NCBI GenBank assembly: GCA_963759115.1
Contig: CAVWXT010000005.1
Span: 186,001-250,000 of the forward strand
DNA length: 64,000 nt
DNA from: CAVWXT01 sp963759115
GTDB taxonomy: Bacteria > Planctomycetota > Planctomycetia > Pirellulales > Thermoguttaceae
Direction of reading: 5' to 3'
Shown: piece after piece, positions 54,365 to 63,592 of the stretch
Layout of the letters: every line of letters starts with the position of its first letter
How positions within the stretch are numbered: the stretch's first letter is position 1
Program-made: the position numbers and the translations under genes
The notes under the pieces: model-generated
Seen by the model: the letters and a program-made list of their open reading frames with translations, nothing else
Told to the model about the DNA's origin: nothing
Databases searched by the model: none

Positions 54365-57317
54365 CTACGGTATCGCGAATGGCCAGCCGGCTTCCCAAAC
54401 GTCGTGTTCGGAACTGGGTCGAAGGAATTCGCCGCGATGGCCCACGTGGGTATAGACCCGGTATTGTTCGAGGACGTTCTCTTCGTGCTCCTCGCCTGAG
54501 GCGTCAGGACTCTGCCCGCTGGCTGGCAGTTCGTAGCATACCTTGGCACCGGCGGCCCAGATGAATGGCGTTTTGGGGGCGATGGTTCCGCTAAGGCAGT
54601 CCGGCTGCCAGCTTTGCCCTTCGTGCGGCTGGTTCCATCGCAAGGGAAGTTCCAGACCATCGCGGAAATAACGGAAGGGCCTGCCTGAGTAGGCATCGAC
54701 CGGCAGACGATCGAGGCACGGGCCGACCAACTCGTCAAGCGTCTCCGGCAGTGAGCTGTGCTCAAGCTTCCAGGCCTCCAACGCCAGGAGCAATCGCACG
54801 GCGCGGCGGGAAGTCTCCAATGCCGTGTAATGCGGCACCAGATTTATTTCCCCCCACCCTGCGTCATACGCAATGGGCGGTATCTGGATCTGCGTTCGCA
54901 GCGCGTAGGCAGGTTCGCTCTCCTCGTACCAATAATAGTAGGGCGACTCCAGTGATCGGAGCAGATCACTCCTGCCCGCCATCATACTGCCATTCCGGGC
55001 TGCCCGCTCCGCTTGCGATAGAGCATCAAGCTGCGATCGCGTCGTCAAGTTTAGGAGACGCAGAGCCCGCTCGCCCTCCCAAGGGAGGTGAAACCAGAGC
55101 ATGGTCCACGGCGGCATGTATTCTTGATCGAGATCGGGCACCGCGCCAAAGCGGCCCGACAGAAAGCGCTGCACTCGGAAGCAGGCCAGCTTCACCCCGC
55201 TGGTCGGGGAGATATTAGATGTCAGTTGTTCCAGTTGTCGTGCGGCGGCGAGGATTCGTTCGGGCGTTTGGCCCGGCCGACCCGCCCAAGAAGACAAGCG
55301 AACACAGACGGCTGTCTCAATACTGTCGGCGTTGACGTAGTCCTGGTAGTAGTGATACTCGGATTGCCTGATCGGGAGCGCGTGCCATTCTCGGAGGTGA
55401 GCCGAAACCCTGACGGCTGCCAGGTAATGATCGAGCGCCTCGTCCAGCTTGCCCGTGTCTTCCAGTCGGGCCGCGCTACGGACCATCAGCTCGGCCAATT
55501 GCGAAATCGCCGGTTCAAACGGCTGTCGCGCGTTGAGCCGCTTGCCCGCGGGATTGAAGAGCCTTCCCTGGCTGGCCTCCAATGTCGTCGCAATCGCCGC
55601 CCGATTTTGGTCAACCCAGTCGATTTCTTCGGCGGTCAGCGCAATCGTCTTCCGCGGATATGTGTAGTCAAACTCGTGAGGTTGCCAGCCCGCCCACTCC
55701 CGAGCCGCTCTCGCGTACAGATCGAAGGTGGCTTCTTCTTCCGGCGTCATGCCCCGGGCGTACTCGTCGGGCGAGAATCCCGGATCAACTTCCGGAAGAC
55801 TGTAGACGCGATAGAGCGGGACAGCCGCTAAGAGCACGGCGGCGGGAACCAAGATCGCCAATCCCGGCCGCAGCCATGCGCAGGTCGTTGCGCTCGACGA
55901 GCCAGAACTGTGTGCGTAGCCAGGTGGCCAATAGCAGCGCCAGTGGAATCGGCAGGATCGACCACAGCCAGTTCACGCCCCAGAGCGTCATTAGCCCGCA
56001 CCATCCGGCCAACAGCATGGATAGCAACACGCTGAACAGTCCGGCAAGAACGGTGCTGCGGACACACATCGAACAGAACTGACCCACGGCAATGCCGAGG
56101 ATTATGTATCCCAGAATTCCAACCACTGTCCCGGTGACTGTCACGAAACCGCTTACCGCTTCTCCCATTCGCATAGGATCGACGTGCAAACGAGTCACGG
56201 TGGGCGGGAGGAACGACGCGGCCAGCAGAAGCAGCGTCACCGGAATCGCGACCAACAGGAATACCGGAAGCACCGAACCCACCAACTGTCGACTCAGCCA
56301 GATGTGTTTTGGCGGCACGCCGCGATCGGCCAGGAAGCGGTAACTTCGGCGACGTTGATCGGCCAGAAATGCACACAGTCCCAACAAGGACGCGCTCGCC
56401 GGGACCAATACGACCAAGAAGACGTTCCAGGATACGGAAATGCCCTGTTGTAGCATGAGACTATAGAACACGGCACCCACGGGAAGTATTACCGGAATGG
56501 CCAGGGCAGCGATCGCCACCATCGTCCAAACCGACTGTCGCCACTGCTGCCAGACGAGCCGGCCGAGAATGGCCGATCGCCCCGGTGCGCGAAAACCGCG
56601 GGAAAATACGGCCGCTTGCGCCGGCGTAGTCAAGCCGATGGCTCGCTGGGCAGAACGTGATCGTCGCTGGCGCCTCTCACGGAACCAGCGGCCCGCCAGC
56701 CAGACGTCCACCAGCGTTACGGCTGCCGCGATGGCCGCCCGGCCGGGCAGCACCTCCATGTACGTTTCCATCACGGTCTGCATCGTGATAGCCCGAGCCA
56801 TGAAGAACGCGACGATCGAGGGGGCCGCCACGCCGAGGATGGCGACCACCAGCACGCGATTCGACAACAAGGAAAACAGCGTGGCCCAAACGAACATCTC
56901 CAGCCCAAAGAAACCCAAGGTCGCCCAGCCCATGACCTGTTCGTGGGCATCAGGCAGTCGCCAACCGCTACAGACGGCCGCCAACAACCACATCAGTCCG
57001 AAGAGCGCGGCCGTGCTCAATAGCGCAAAGGCAATTTTGGCGGCGAACACCGGCCTCGCCCCGACCGGCAGCGCCCGCTGAAACTCGTAAGTTTCGGCCT
57101 CGCGTTCGCCGGCAAACAGCGTGGCCCCGCAGCCCAACGCGTAATAGGGAGTCAGCAGGATGAACAGGCGGAACAGGAAAAGCGGCCTGTCCTGCGGATA
57201 GGTGAACGCGACGATGAGCAACATCAGCAGCGCGATCAGCACGGCCATGGCAATCCAGATCGCCCGCTGCAACCGGTACTCCTTCCAGAACACGCGCCAG
57301 AAGATCGAGCGGTTCAT
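54365..57317 (-). CDS. ABC-2 type permease with large C-terminal extracytoplasmic domain, frameshifted
   Basis: ATG 57317 overlaps the ATPase stop. The first 490 residues are a permease of two half-units: FWKEYRLQRAIWIAMAV, ALGCGATLFAGEREAETYEFQRALPV and a second half GRLVWQQWRQSVWTMVAIAAL, LADQRRRSYRFLADRGVPPKHIWLSRQL. About 12 helices. Near 55880 the frame shifts into LAILVPAAVLLAAVPLYRVY, one more helix, followed by roughly 470 hydrophilic residues ending at 54365 (EESEPAYALRTQIQIPP, LDELVGPCLDRLPVDAYSG). This looks like a single protein of about 980 residues; I recall similar fused permeases in planctomycetes. Alternatively they are two overlapping genes. Confidence 0.75.
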
Positions 57318-58264
57318 GATCGAGTCGCCTCCTGCGGCCGGTCTTGGGCCGGGTCGCTCGCCGGGGCATGCGTCGCGTTGTCGCCCTGCATGTAGGCCAC
57401 AAAAATGTCTTCCAGGTTGGGCGAGTGGACCTCGACCTCGTCGACCGTCTGATGGGCGCGGAGCATGGCCAACTGCGGGTCGCTCAGGCCGCGCACCAGC
57501 CCTTGCCATTGCCGTGGTTTTTGCCGCTGCGAAAGAATCGTCCCACCGAACGCGGGCGGCGCCGCCGCTCCATCCTTGAGGGTCACGGTCAGCCGCCGCA
57601 CGCCGGCCTTGAGCTCATCCAGCGGCTCGACCAGCAACAGCTTTCCCTTGCGGAGGATGGCCACGATGTCGGCCACCCGCTCCACTTCGGCAATCTGATG
57701 GCTCGAAAGGAACACCGTCTGCCCCTGCGCGGCCCGGTCCACCATGCTCTCCAGGAACTCGCGGCGAACCAGGGCGTCCAGGCCGGAAGTCGGCTCATCC
57801 AAGATGAGCAACTCCGGCTGATGCGCCAGCGCCAGCGACAGCACCACCTTGGCGTGCGTTCCCTTCGAGAGGGTTTTGAGTTTCTTGCGGGCGGGCAGGC
57901 CGAATTGGGCAACCAGCCGGGCATACTCGGGCAGGAAGCCGGGGCCATAGAAACCGGCCGTAAACCAGCCGATCTCCTCGACCGTCATCCACTCGTAGAG
58001 CGTAGGCCGCTCGGCCACGTAGCCGACGCGCTGCCGGATCGCCAGCCCGTCTGCGTGGCGCTGCTGAGGCCGAGCACTTCGGCGCGGCCCGCATCGGCTT
58101 CGGCCAGCCCCAGCATGATGCGGATGGCGGTGGTCTTTCCCGCCCCATTTTCTCCCAGCAGGGCGAACACCACGCCGCGAGGCACCTCCAGCGAAACCTT
58201 GTCGAGGGCCGTTTCCGACCCGAAATGCTTGGTCACGTTTGTCGAGTCGGATGACCGGGTCCAT
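57314..58264 (-). CDS. ABC transporter ATP-binding protein, frameshifted
   Basis: Powers the adjacent permease. After ATG 58264 the frame shifts near 58230 to MTKHFGSETALDKVSLEVP with Walker A LGENGAGKTTAIRIMLGL, then shifts near 58050. The signature is TLSKGTHAKVVLSLALAHQP, with Walker B LLILDEPTSGLDALV and H-loop VFLSSHQIAEVERVADI. About 315 residues. Overlaps the permease by 4 bp (ATGA). With the GntR gene upstream it forms a gntR-ABC operon of the YtrA type. Confidence 0.88.
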   Translation of the reverse strand: MDPVIRLDKRDQAFRVGNGPRQGFAGGASRRGVRPAGRKWGGKDHRHPHHAGAGRSRCGPRRSARPQQRHADGLAIRQRVGYVAERPTLYEWMTVEEIGWFTAGFYGPGFLPEYARLVAQFGLPARKKLKTLSKGTHAKVVLSLALAHQPELLILDEPTSGLDALVRREFLESMVDRAAQGQTVFLSSHQIAEVERVADIVAILRKGKLLLVEPLDELKAGVRRLTVTLKDGAAAPPAFGGTILSQRQKPRQWQGLVRGLSDPQLAMLRAHQTVDEVEVHSPNLEDIFVAYMQGDNATHAPASDPAQDRPQEATRS

Positions 58265-58274
58265 AGGTTAGTTC

Positions 58275-58435
58275 TCCTTATGCTCCCCTCGCCCGACCAA
58301 CCTTCGGTTGGTGCCCGGAGAGGGGCCGGGGGTGAGGGCTGCCCTGTCTCTGCACGTCATCTCCCTCACCCTAACCCTCTCCCGGCGGGAGAGGGGACTT
58401 TCTTGCTAACCCTCTCCCACCGAGAGAGGCGATTG
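58275..58435. repeat. CCCTCTCCC-type palindromic repeat cluster
   Basis: Contains CCAACCTTCGGTTGG (hairpin), CCCTCTCCCGGCGGGAGAGGG (perfect 9-bp stem) and CCTCTCCCACCGAGAGAGG. Located between the ABC ATPase and GntR gene, overlapping the last codons of the latter. A repeat array, not a terminator, by lack of T-runs. Confidence 0.7.
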
Positions 58436-58804
58436 TCTTGCCAACTGTTGTTCCACCAACGCCCGTAGTTTGTGCGGATCGATGCGGCTCTGCCGAGCCT
58501 CGGCAAAGACCTGCTCCAGCCGCGTTCGGATCAGGTCCACGCGCTCGTCTCGACAGCGGCGGACCGCGCCGGCGGCGACCGCCAGCCCCGTGCCGCGAAC
58601 CGACGTGAGCACGCCGTCGTCCTGCAACTGGCGATAGGCCCGGGACACCGTGTTGGGATTGATGGTCAGCTCACGGGCCAGTTCTCGGACGGAGGGGACC
58701 AACTCGCCTTCCTTGAGCAGCCGGCCGGCGACGGCGAACTTGATCTGCCGGACGACCTGGTCGTAGATGGCCAAGCCGTTGTCGAAGTCGATCTGGAAGA
58801 ACAT
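58406..58804 (-). CDS. GntR-family regulator, YtrA subgroup
   Basis: 132 residues: an N-terminal wHTH (IYDQVVRQIKFAVAGRLLKEGELVPSVRELARELTINPNTVSRAYRQLQDDGVL) and a short helical C-terminus without an effector domain, as in YtrA. It is the first gene of the minus-strand ABC operon and likely represses it, as in Gram-positive YtrA systems. The C-terminal residues SPLSVGEG fall in the CCCTCTCCC repeat. Confidence 0.87.
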   Translation of the reverse strand: MFFQIDFDNGLAIYDQVVRQIKFAVAGRLLKEGELVPSVRELARELTINPNTVSRAYRQLQDDGVLTSVRGTGLAVAAGAVRRCRDERVDLIRTRLEQVFAEARQSRIDPHKLRALVEQQLARQSPLSVGEG

Positions 58805-59001
58805 GTCTCGTCCTCCGTACTAGCTCGATAGTACAGTATACGGATTCCGTCCGGAGTGTCAAGCGAGAAAAGGAGAACAAAGGAGAACCGAGGTACAATG
58901 GGCCCTCCGCCGCAGAGAACCGTGTGGCCTCACCGCGTCGCCAGAATCGGGGACGCCGTCTTGTCAAACTCGCGACCACTGATTACGATCAATGTTTTCG
59001 A

Positions 59002-59074
59002 TCCCCGATAGCTCAGTTGGTAGAGCAAGCGGCTGTTAACCGCTTTGTCCAAGGTTCGAGTCCTTGTCGGGGAG
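59002..59074 (+). tRNA. tRNA-Asn (GTT)
   Basis: Cloverleaf of 73 nt: acceptor TCCCCGA/TCGGGGA, D-loop AGCTCAGTTGGTAGAGC, anticodon stem AGCGG/CCGCT with GTT at 59035-59037, T-loop GGTTCGAGTCC. No encoded CCA. A short TTTTC follows. Confidence 0.96.
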
Positions 59075-59236
59075 CTTTTCGTTTTTCTACGAACGTGGAC
59101 GCCAATCCAGTTAACGCCCCACGCGGGGATTCCGGCTGCCGGGCGTTTTGCGTTTAACCGACTTTTCTGCAAGGATTTACGTCGATCCGCCAGCCGGCCC
59201 GATGCTCTCTATCTCGAGAGAGACCAATCAGGGTCC

Positions 59237-59261
59237 GGTAGGAACCTTCAAGGTTCCTACC
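59237..59261. repeat. 12-bp perfect hairpin GGTAGGAACCTT
   Basis: GGTAGGAACCTT and AAGGTTCCTACC are separated by one C. It starts the repeated module of the spacer. Confidence 0.8.
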
Positions 59262-59630
59262 GCACCCCAGAATTTCGGTCCAAAACTCTCCAAATCTTTG
59301 GTTAACAACCCCCTCGGAGTTAACAAGCCGGTCCCTTTCGGCCCCCGGAAGGAACCGGTCGCGAAATTGCGCCCGGCCGCGAATCACGTATAGTGGTATC
59401 GACGATACGCGATTGGCCCACTGTCTGCTTGTTCGACCAGCAGGAGCGACAGCGGCCAGAATTAAAAACCCCCTTGTTCCACGGCTTCTCGGTGGTTTGA
59501 TTTCCGTGATGGCAATCTCGGAATCTTATGGCGGGGAAGTCAGCCGAAACGCAAGGTGATGGGGACGATACCGGGAAAGGAAGGGTTCTTGAGACAAACG
59601 TTTTGGCCTCTGCGATGCGGTCGCTTGGCA

Positions 59631-59828
59631 TCAAGAAGCCTTGTGAAACCAGATTATCGGCTGGAGAATCTGGCGGGCTAACTGGGATTTCACGCAACTC
59701 GTGGCTAGCATAAGAGGGAAGTTGTCGCTCAGAGGATATCCGGGTGGCGTCCAGTGACCGAGAACGGAATGGTCCCAGTCCGACTTGATTTTCGTGATCG
59801 TGGTATCGTGGACTGCGATTTCGATCAT
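59631..59828 (-). CDS. Possible small ORF with a repeated peptide segment
   Basis: 65 residues from ATG 59828 (MIEIAVHDTTITKIKSDW). The segment LSDNFPLMLATSCVKSQLA matches PSDNFSMLAESCVEFQLA encoded at about 61203-61256 on the other strand; the two differ by synonymous changes and a one-codon gap. The pattern suggests past coding constraint, but a noncoding repeat is also possible. Confidence 0.3.
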   Translation of the reverse strand: MIEIAVHDTTITKIKSDWDHSVLGHWTPPGYPLSDNFPLMLATSCVKSQLARQILQPIIWFHKAS

Positions 59829-60107
59829 GATCGTTTCTCCCCCCGCTGCCGATGAATCGAGCGGACCGCAGCCATGCACAGAGAATCTCAGGACCAGTTC
59901 TGATCAACACGGCGTGCATCGGCGCAAAGCGCGGCCCACACTCAGAAAGAGAAGCAAATCCTGCGCCCGATCACCCGCTCTCTATCTTGGAATCGACACC
60001 GTCCCCTAGTGCCGGAGAGTCGCGAGTTTACCACCTCCCGACGCGAAAGCAAGGGCTGATTGTGCGCCCTTGGTGTGCGATATGCCCAACTTCTTCCTGC
60101 GCAGGCC

Positions 60108-61165
60108 CTACGCCGGCGGCCTCATCCACTGGAGTTGCTGCTCGACGTTCTTGGCCAGCTTGTAGGTCTTGACGTGTCTGGCGATCGGCTCGCCGACGAC
60201 CTCGATCCTCTTGAGGTCGGTCTCGCCCAGGCCCGCCTGGCCGCAGTAGTTCAGGTAGCCGACCTTGGCGAAATCGATCCCCATCAGTTCGATGCCCACG
60301 CGGTCAGCAGCCAGCCAATCGGTCCCCGCCACGCACACGCGATGATCGACCGGCGTGCCTCCGATCGGACCCTCGCCTTCCATGCCCTCGAATCCGTCGA
60401 TGACTGCCAGGTGGGGCGCATCCGCTGGGCGAGTTGAAAGAGGTTGAAGTTGATCGCCCGGAAACCGCTGCCGTGGGCGATCGGCTTGTCGGCTTTCGCT
60501 CCCGGCGGCGACTTCTTGCCCCAGCGGATGCCCGCGTCCTTGATCGGAGCCCCGAAGACGATGTTCTTCAGCGAGAGCGTGGCCAACACGCGGTCGTGCG
60601 TCTTCATCCGCGCCGCGGAGACCAGGTAATTGCGCGGGTCCAGAAGCATCCGCGACATCCGCACGGCGTGCGGGCGGAAGTCTTTCTCGTCGAAGACGTG
60701 GACGATCTCGACAGGTTCCTGGTCGAGGTCCACGAGCTTCACCCCATACTTGGCCGCGATGTTGGTGTAGTTGTAGTTGGCGAAGCCTTCCATCGTCGGC
60801 CCGGAGCCGGCCGATTCCGCCACCACGGCCTGGCCCAATTTGCCGATCGACTTGAGGAACTCGAAGATCCCGGCCAGAGTGTCGGCATGCGTGGCGGCAA
60901 GCTGGGCCTCGATGGACACGTTGTTCGGCTTGATGATGATGCGACGATCACCAATGGCCCGCGCAACTTCGTCAGCCAAAGGCTGCAGGCTGCGGAAGGT
61001 GATGTCGGTCCGGTCGTTGCCGGTGGTGAGGACGACGCGGCTCGCGGGCTTCGCGGGTGATGGCTCCGCCAGGGCAAGCCCGGCCCATCGCGCGGCGCCG
61101 ACGGCCCCCAGTCCGCCGAGCAAGGTCGTTTCCAGGAAGTGGCGTCGATCTGTAGCCTTGTTCAT
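60108..61165 (-). CDS. DUF362 domain protein, Tat-exported, frameshifted
   Basis: The N-terminus DRRHFLETTLLGGLGAVGAARWAGLALA has a twin-arginine motif and hydrophobic helix, so export folded across the membrane is expected. The DUF362 domain follows: DRRIIIKPNNVSIEAQLAATHADTLAGI, VVAESAGSGPTMEGF, SRMLLDPRNYLVSAARMKTHDRVLATLSLKN. A break near 60415 leads to MEGEGPIGGTPVDHRV, VAGTDWLAADRVGIELMG and LNYCGQAGLGETDL, the usual C-terminal part. About 350 residues. Often fused to Fe-S domains elsewhere; here no cysteine cluster. Function unknown. Confidence 0.85.
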
Positions 61166-61571
61166 CCGGGATTCTCCATTTGGGCGTCGTCCGGAGACGC
61201 TCCGAGCGACAATTTCTCCATGCTAGCCGAGAGCTGCGTGGAATTCCAGTTGGCCTCCCCTTTTTCGGAACGACTCCTGCCGTTCCATCAAACGGTGCCC
61301 ACGAGCAATCTGGGACGGCCGCGAGGTCGCATGACGGAAGAGTCCCCTCGGGCGTTCCATCAAAGGAAGGTCACGTGGCACTCGAAGTACGTGACTTTCC
61401 AACTGGCGGAGGCGGCGGTGCCACGGTAGCGGTTGGCATCGCTTCTGGAGCAGGAGAATCGGTGCGGTATCTTGCGACTCCCGTACGTCGCAGTTACGAT
61501 AGGGGGCGTTTACTGCCGGGAGCATGTCCGGGCAGGCGTCAAATGGGAAATGTCGGAGGAAAGGTGCAACG
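61166..61571. other. Spacer with repeated block and upstream region of TolB-like gene
   Basis: The block 61204-61262 matches the inverted block at 59672-59730. Two copies of GTTCCATCAAA occur (near 61283 and 61354). The end contains the ribosome site GGAGGAAAGG before ATG 61572. No gene seen apart from short frames. Confidence 0.55.
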
Positions 61572-62684
61572 ATGACCTCTACTCGTTTCGTTCTTGGTAG
61601 TTTGCGTGCCTGTCTGTTGATCTGGATTTCGACCCTGATCACGCCCCTTGGCGGTTGGATCGTGGAGTGCCCGGCCGCGGAGGCTGAGCCTGCCGAAACG
61701 GCCCGTGACCCCCTCAAGGACTCCGGTGTGGCGGAGGACGTGCAGTCGGAAGAGTTGCGGGAGGAATTGAAGCACGTGCCATACAAGATCGTCTACGAAT
61801 CGTACTACGACAATCACTGGGGTCTGAAAATGGTCAATGCCGACGGCTCCCATCCAACGATCTTTACCAGGACGCCCCACGCGAACGAACTCTACCCGCA
61901 CGTTTCACCCGATGGAAGGAAGATCTGTTTTCTTGTTGACGAAGGCGAGGGCAAAGCGAAGAGCCGCAACGTCTACTACAGCAATATGGATGGTACGGAC
62001 CGACGCCTGGTGGTCAAGAATGGCCGCGATCCGTGCTGGAACTTCGACGGCACCGCGATTGTCTACCTCAAGGGGGAAGTCGAGGAGCTGACGTATCTGG
62101 ATTACGCCAGCCAAGGGGTGTTCACGTACGATTTGGCCACGCGGCAACATCAGCAGCATCCGAATCGAGATCTCTCCCATCTCTACTGCTTTTGCTGTTC
62201 GCCCGACGGTAAATGGTTGTTGGCCACAGTGCATGCGGGCATGGGCTTCGGTCATGCCATCCTGTTGATTGAAGCCGATGGCCAGAGCGTCTACAATCTG
62301 GAAATCCCGGGTTGCAGGCCCGACATAAGCGGCGACGGCAAGAAAATCGCCTGGGGGGCTTCGGATAACGAACTGCGAGTCGGCGACCTGGATTTCTCCA
62401 CGGGGAAACCCAAGGTCGTAAACGCCCACAACATCCTCACCAGCCGCAATCCCATTCATATCTACCACATCGACTGGTCGCCGGACGGAAAGTACGTCGC
62501 CTACTCCCGCGGCCCCTCGAAACATTCCATGCGTTTGGCGCCGGAGATGATCGGCGTTGAGGCCAAAGGCTGGAATATCTGCGTGGGCGATCCTTCCAGA
62601 GTGAATCGCTGGGTGGCGATCACCAGTGACGGAAACGGCAATAAGGAACCCGATTGGGTACCGCTGGCGGAGAAGACGCCGTGA
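61572..62684 (+). CDS. Secreted TolB-like beta-propeller protein
   Basis: 370 residues from ATG 61572, after GGAGGAAAGG. Signal peptide in residues 1-35 (RACLLIWISTLITPLGGW). Five or six PD40/WD40-like repeats follow: LYPHVSPDGRKICFLVD, DPCWNFDGTAIVYLKG, CCSPDGKWLLATVH, RPDISGDGKKIAWGAS, IDWSPDGKYVAYSRG, EPDWVPL. Expected to be periplasmic, binding a partner or ligand. The TGA overlaps the GTG of the SUMF1-like lipoprotein, so the two are translationally coupled and may act together. Intact. Confidence 0.88.
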   Translation: MTSTRFVLGSLRACLLIWISTLITPLGGWIVECPAAEAEPAETARDPLKDSGVAEDVQSEELREELKHVPYKIVYESYYDNHWGLKMVNADGSHPTIFTRTPHANELYPHVSPDGRKICFLVDEGEGKAKSRNVYYSNMDGTDRRLVVKNGRDPCWNFDGTAIVYLKGEVEELTYLDYASQGVFTYDLATRQHQQHPNRDLSHLYCFCCSPDGKWLLATVHAGMGFGHAILLIEADGQSVYNLEIPGCRPDISGDGKKIAWGASDNELRVGDLDFSTGKPKVVNAHNILTSRNPIHIYHIDWSPDGKYVAYSRGPSKHSMRLAPEMIGVEAKGWNICVGDPSRVNRWVAITSDGNGNKEPDWVPLAEKTP

Positions 62685-63592
62685 GCAAGAGGGTGTGCAT
62701 CTCGTGGAACGGGACAATGCGATGGCTCCTGGTGCTGGGGTCCGTGTTGGGGGCGTCGTGCAAGAAGGCGGATCAGCCGGGACCGATTGCCGGAGCCCCT
62801 CAGGCCATTACCACGAAAAGCGGCATCGAGATGGTCCTCGTTCCAGCCGGCAAGTTCCGCATGGGCAGTTCCAGCGGTGAAGCCGACGAAGCACCGATCC
62901 ATGAAGTGCAAATCGATGCATTCTTGATGGATTGTTACGAAATAACCCAGGAGCAATACGCCAAGTTCGTGGCGATTAACGGTTCGCACTTCAAGGGACC
63001 AAAGAATCCGGTGGAGATGATTTCCTGGCCCGAAGCAGCCCTGTTCTGCAACATGCGGTCGCGTGCCGAGGGGCTCAAACCCTGCTATGACGAAGAAACC
63101 GGCCAATGCAACTTTGACGCTGACGGCTATCGGCTGCCCAGCGAAGCCGAGTGGGAGTATGCCTGCCGGGCCGGCAGCGATACGGAATACTGTTTTGGCA
63201 ACGACGGATGGCAACTGAAGCAGTATGCTTGGTTCGGCGAGAACGCCGGCAAGAGAACGCAACCCGTCGGGCAAAAAAAGCCCAACGCTTGGGGGCTATA
63301 CGACATGTACGGCAACGTCGCCGAATGGTGCAACGACGTCTATGAGGAGAATTACTCTGCCGGCAGTTTGGCCAAGAATCCTCGCGGTCCGAGCGACGGT
63401 AAGCAACGCGTGCTGCGCGGCGGTGCCTGGAACTCTACCGCAGCCTGCTGCCGGTCGGCCTATCGCGTGGGTGAAGAACCCGGCTTTGAGGATGCCTGCT
63501 TTGCCCGCGATGCCATCGGTTTTCGCTGCGTGAGAAAACCCTCTGCCGTATCGAGTGCCACAGTCGCCGCTGGTCCTGCCGCCGAGAAGTAG
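62681..63592 (+). CDS. SUMF1/FGE-type lipoprotein
   Basis: 303 residues from GTG 62681 (GTGA overlap with the TolB-like gene); an internal ATG at 62717 (MRWLLVLGSVLGASC) begins a lipoprotein signal with lipobox LGASC. The FGE-sulfatase domain: MVLVPAGKFRMGSSSGEADEAPIHEV, NPVEMISWPEAALFC, GYRLPSEAEWEYACRAG, YGNVAEWCNDVY and QRVLRGGAWNS. True formylglycine-generating enzymes need a reactive Cys pair, not evident here, so this is more likely a binding or scaffold member, common in planctomycetes. Intact. Confidence 0.87.
   Translation: MSKRVCISWNGTMRWLLVLGSVLGASCKKADQPGPIAGAPQAITTKSGIEMVLVPAGKFRMGSSSGEADEAPIHEVQIDAFLMDCYEITQEQYAKFVAINGSHFKGPKNPVEMISWPEAALFCNMRSRAEGLKPCYDEETGQCNFDADGYRLPSEAEWEYACRAGSDTEYCFGNDGWQLKQYAWFGENAGKRTQPVGQKKPNAWGLYDMYGNVAEWCNDVYEENYSAGSLAKNPRGPSDGKQRVLRGGAWNSTAACCRSAYRVGEEPGFEDACFARDAIGFRCVRKPSAVSSATVAAGPAAEK

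Larger units (their letters stand above)
59075..60107. other. 1-kb repeat-rich spacer downstream of tRNA-Asn
   Basis: Holds a 12-bp perfect hairpin (59237-59261) and a block at about 59262-59430 that is repeated, diverged, at 63685-63835 (shared words AACTCTCCAA, TGGTTAACA, GAGTTAACAAGCCGGT, ATACGCGA). A second block (59672-59730, minus) resembles 61204-61262. Apart from the short frame listed separately I see no credible gene. Confidence 0.65.

Noticed and set aside
59320..59919. 199-aa minus-strand frame after tRNA-Asn
   Set aside because: Arg/Ser-rich without domains; overlaps repeated spacer blocks, so coding is unlikely.
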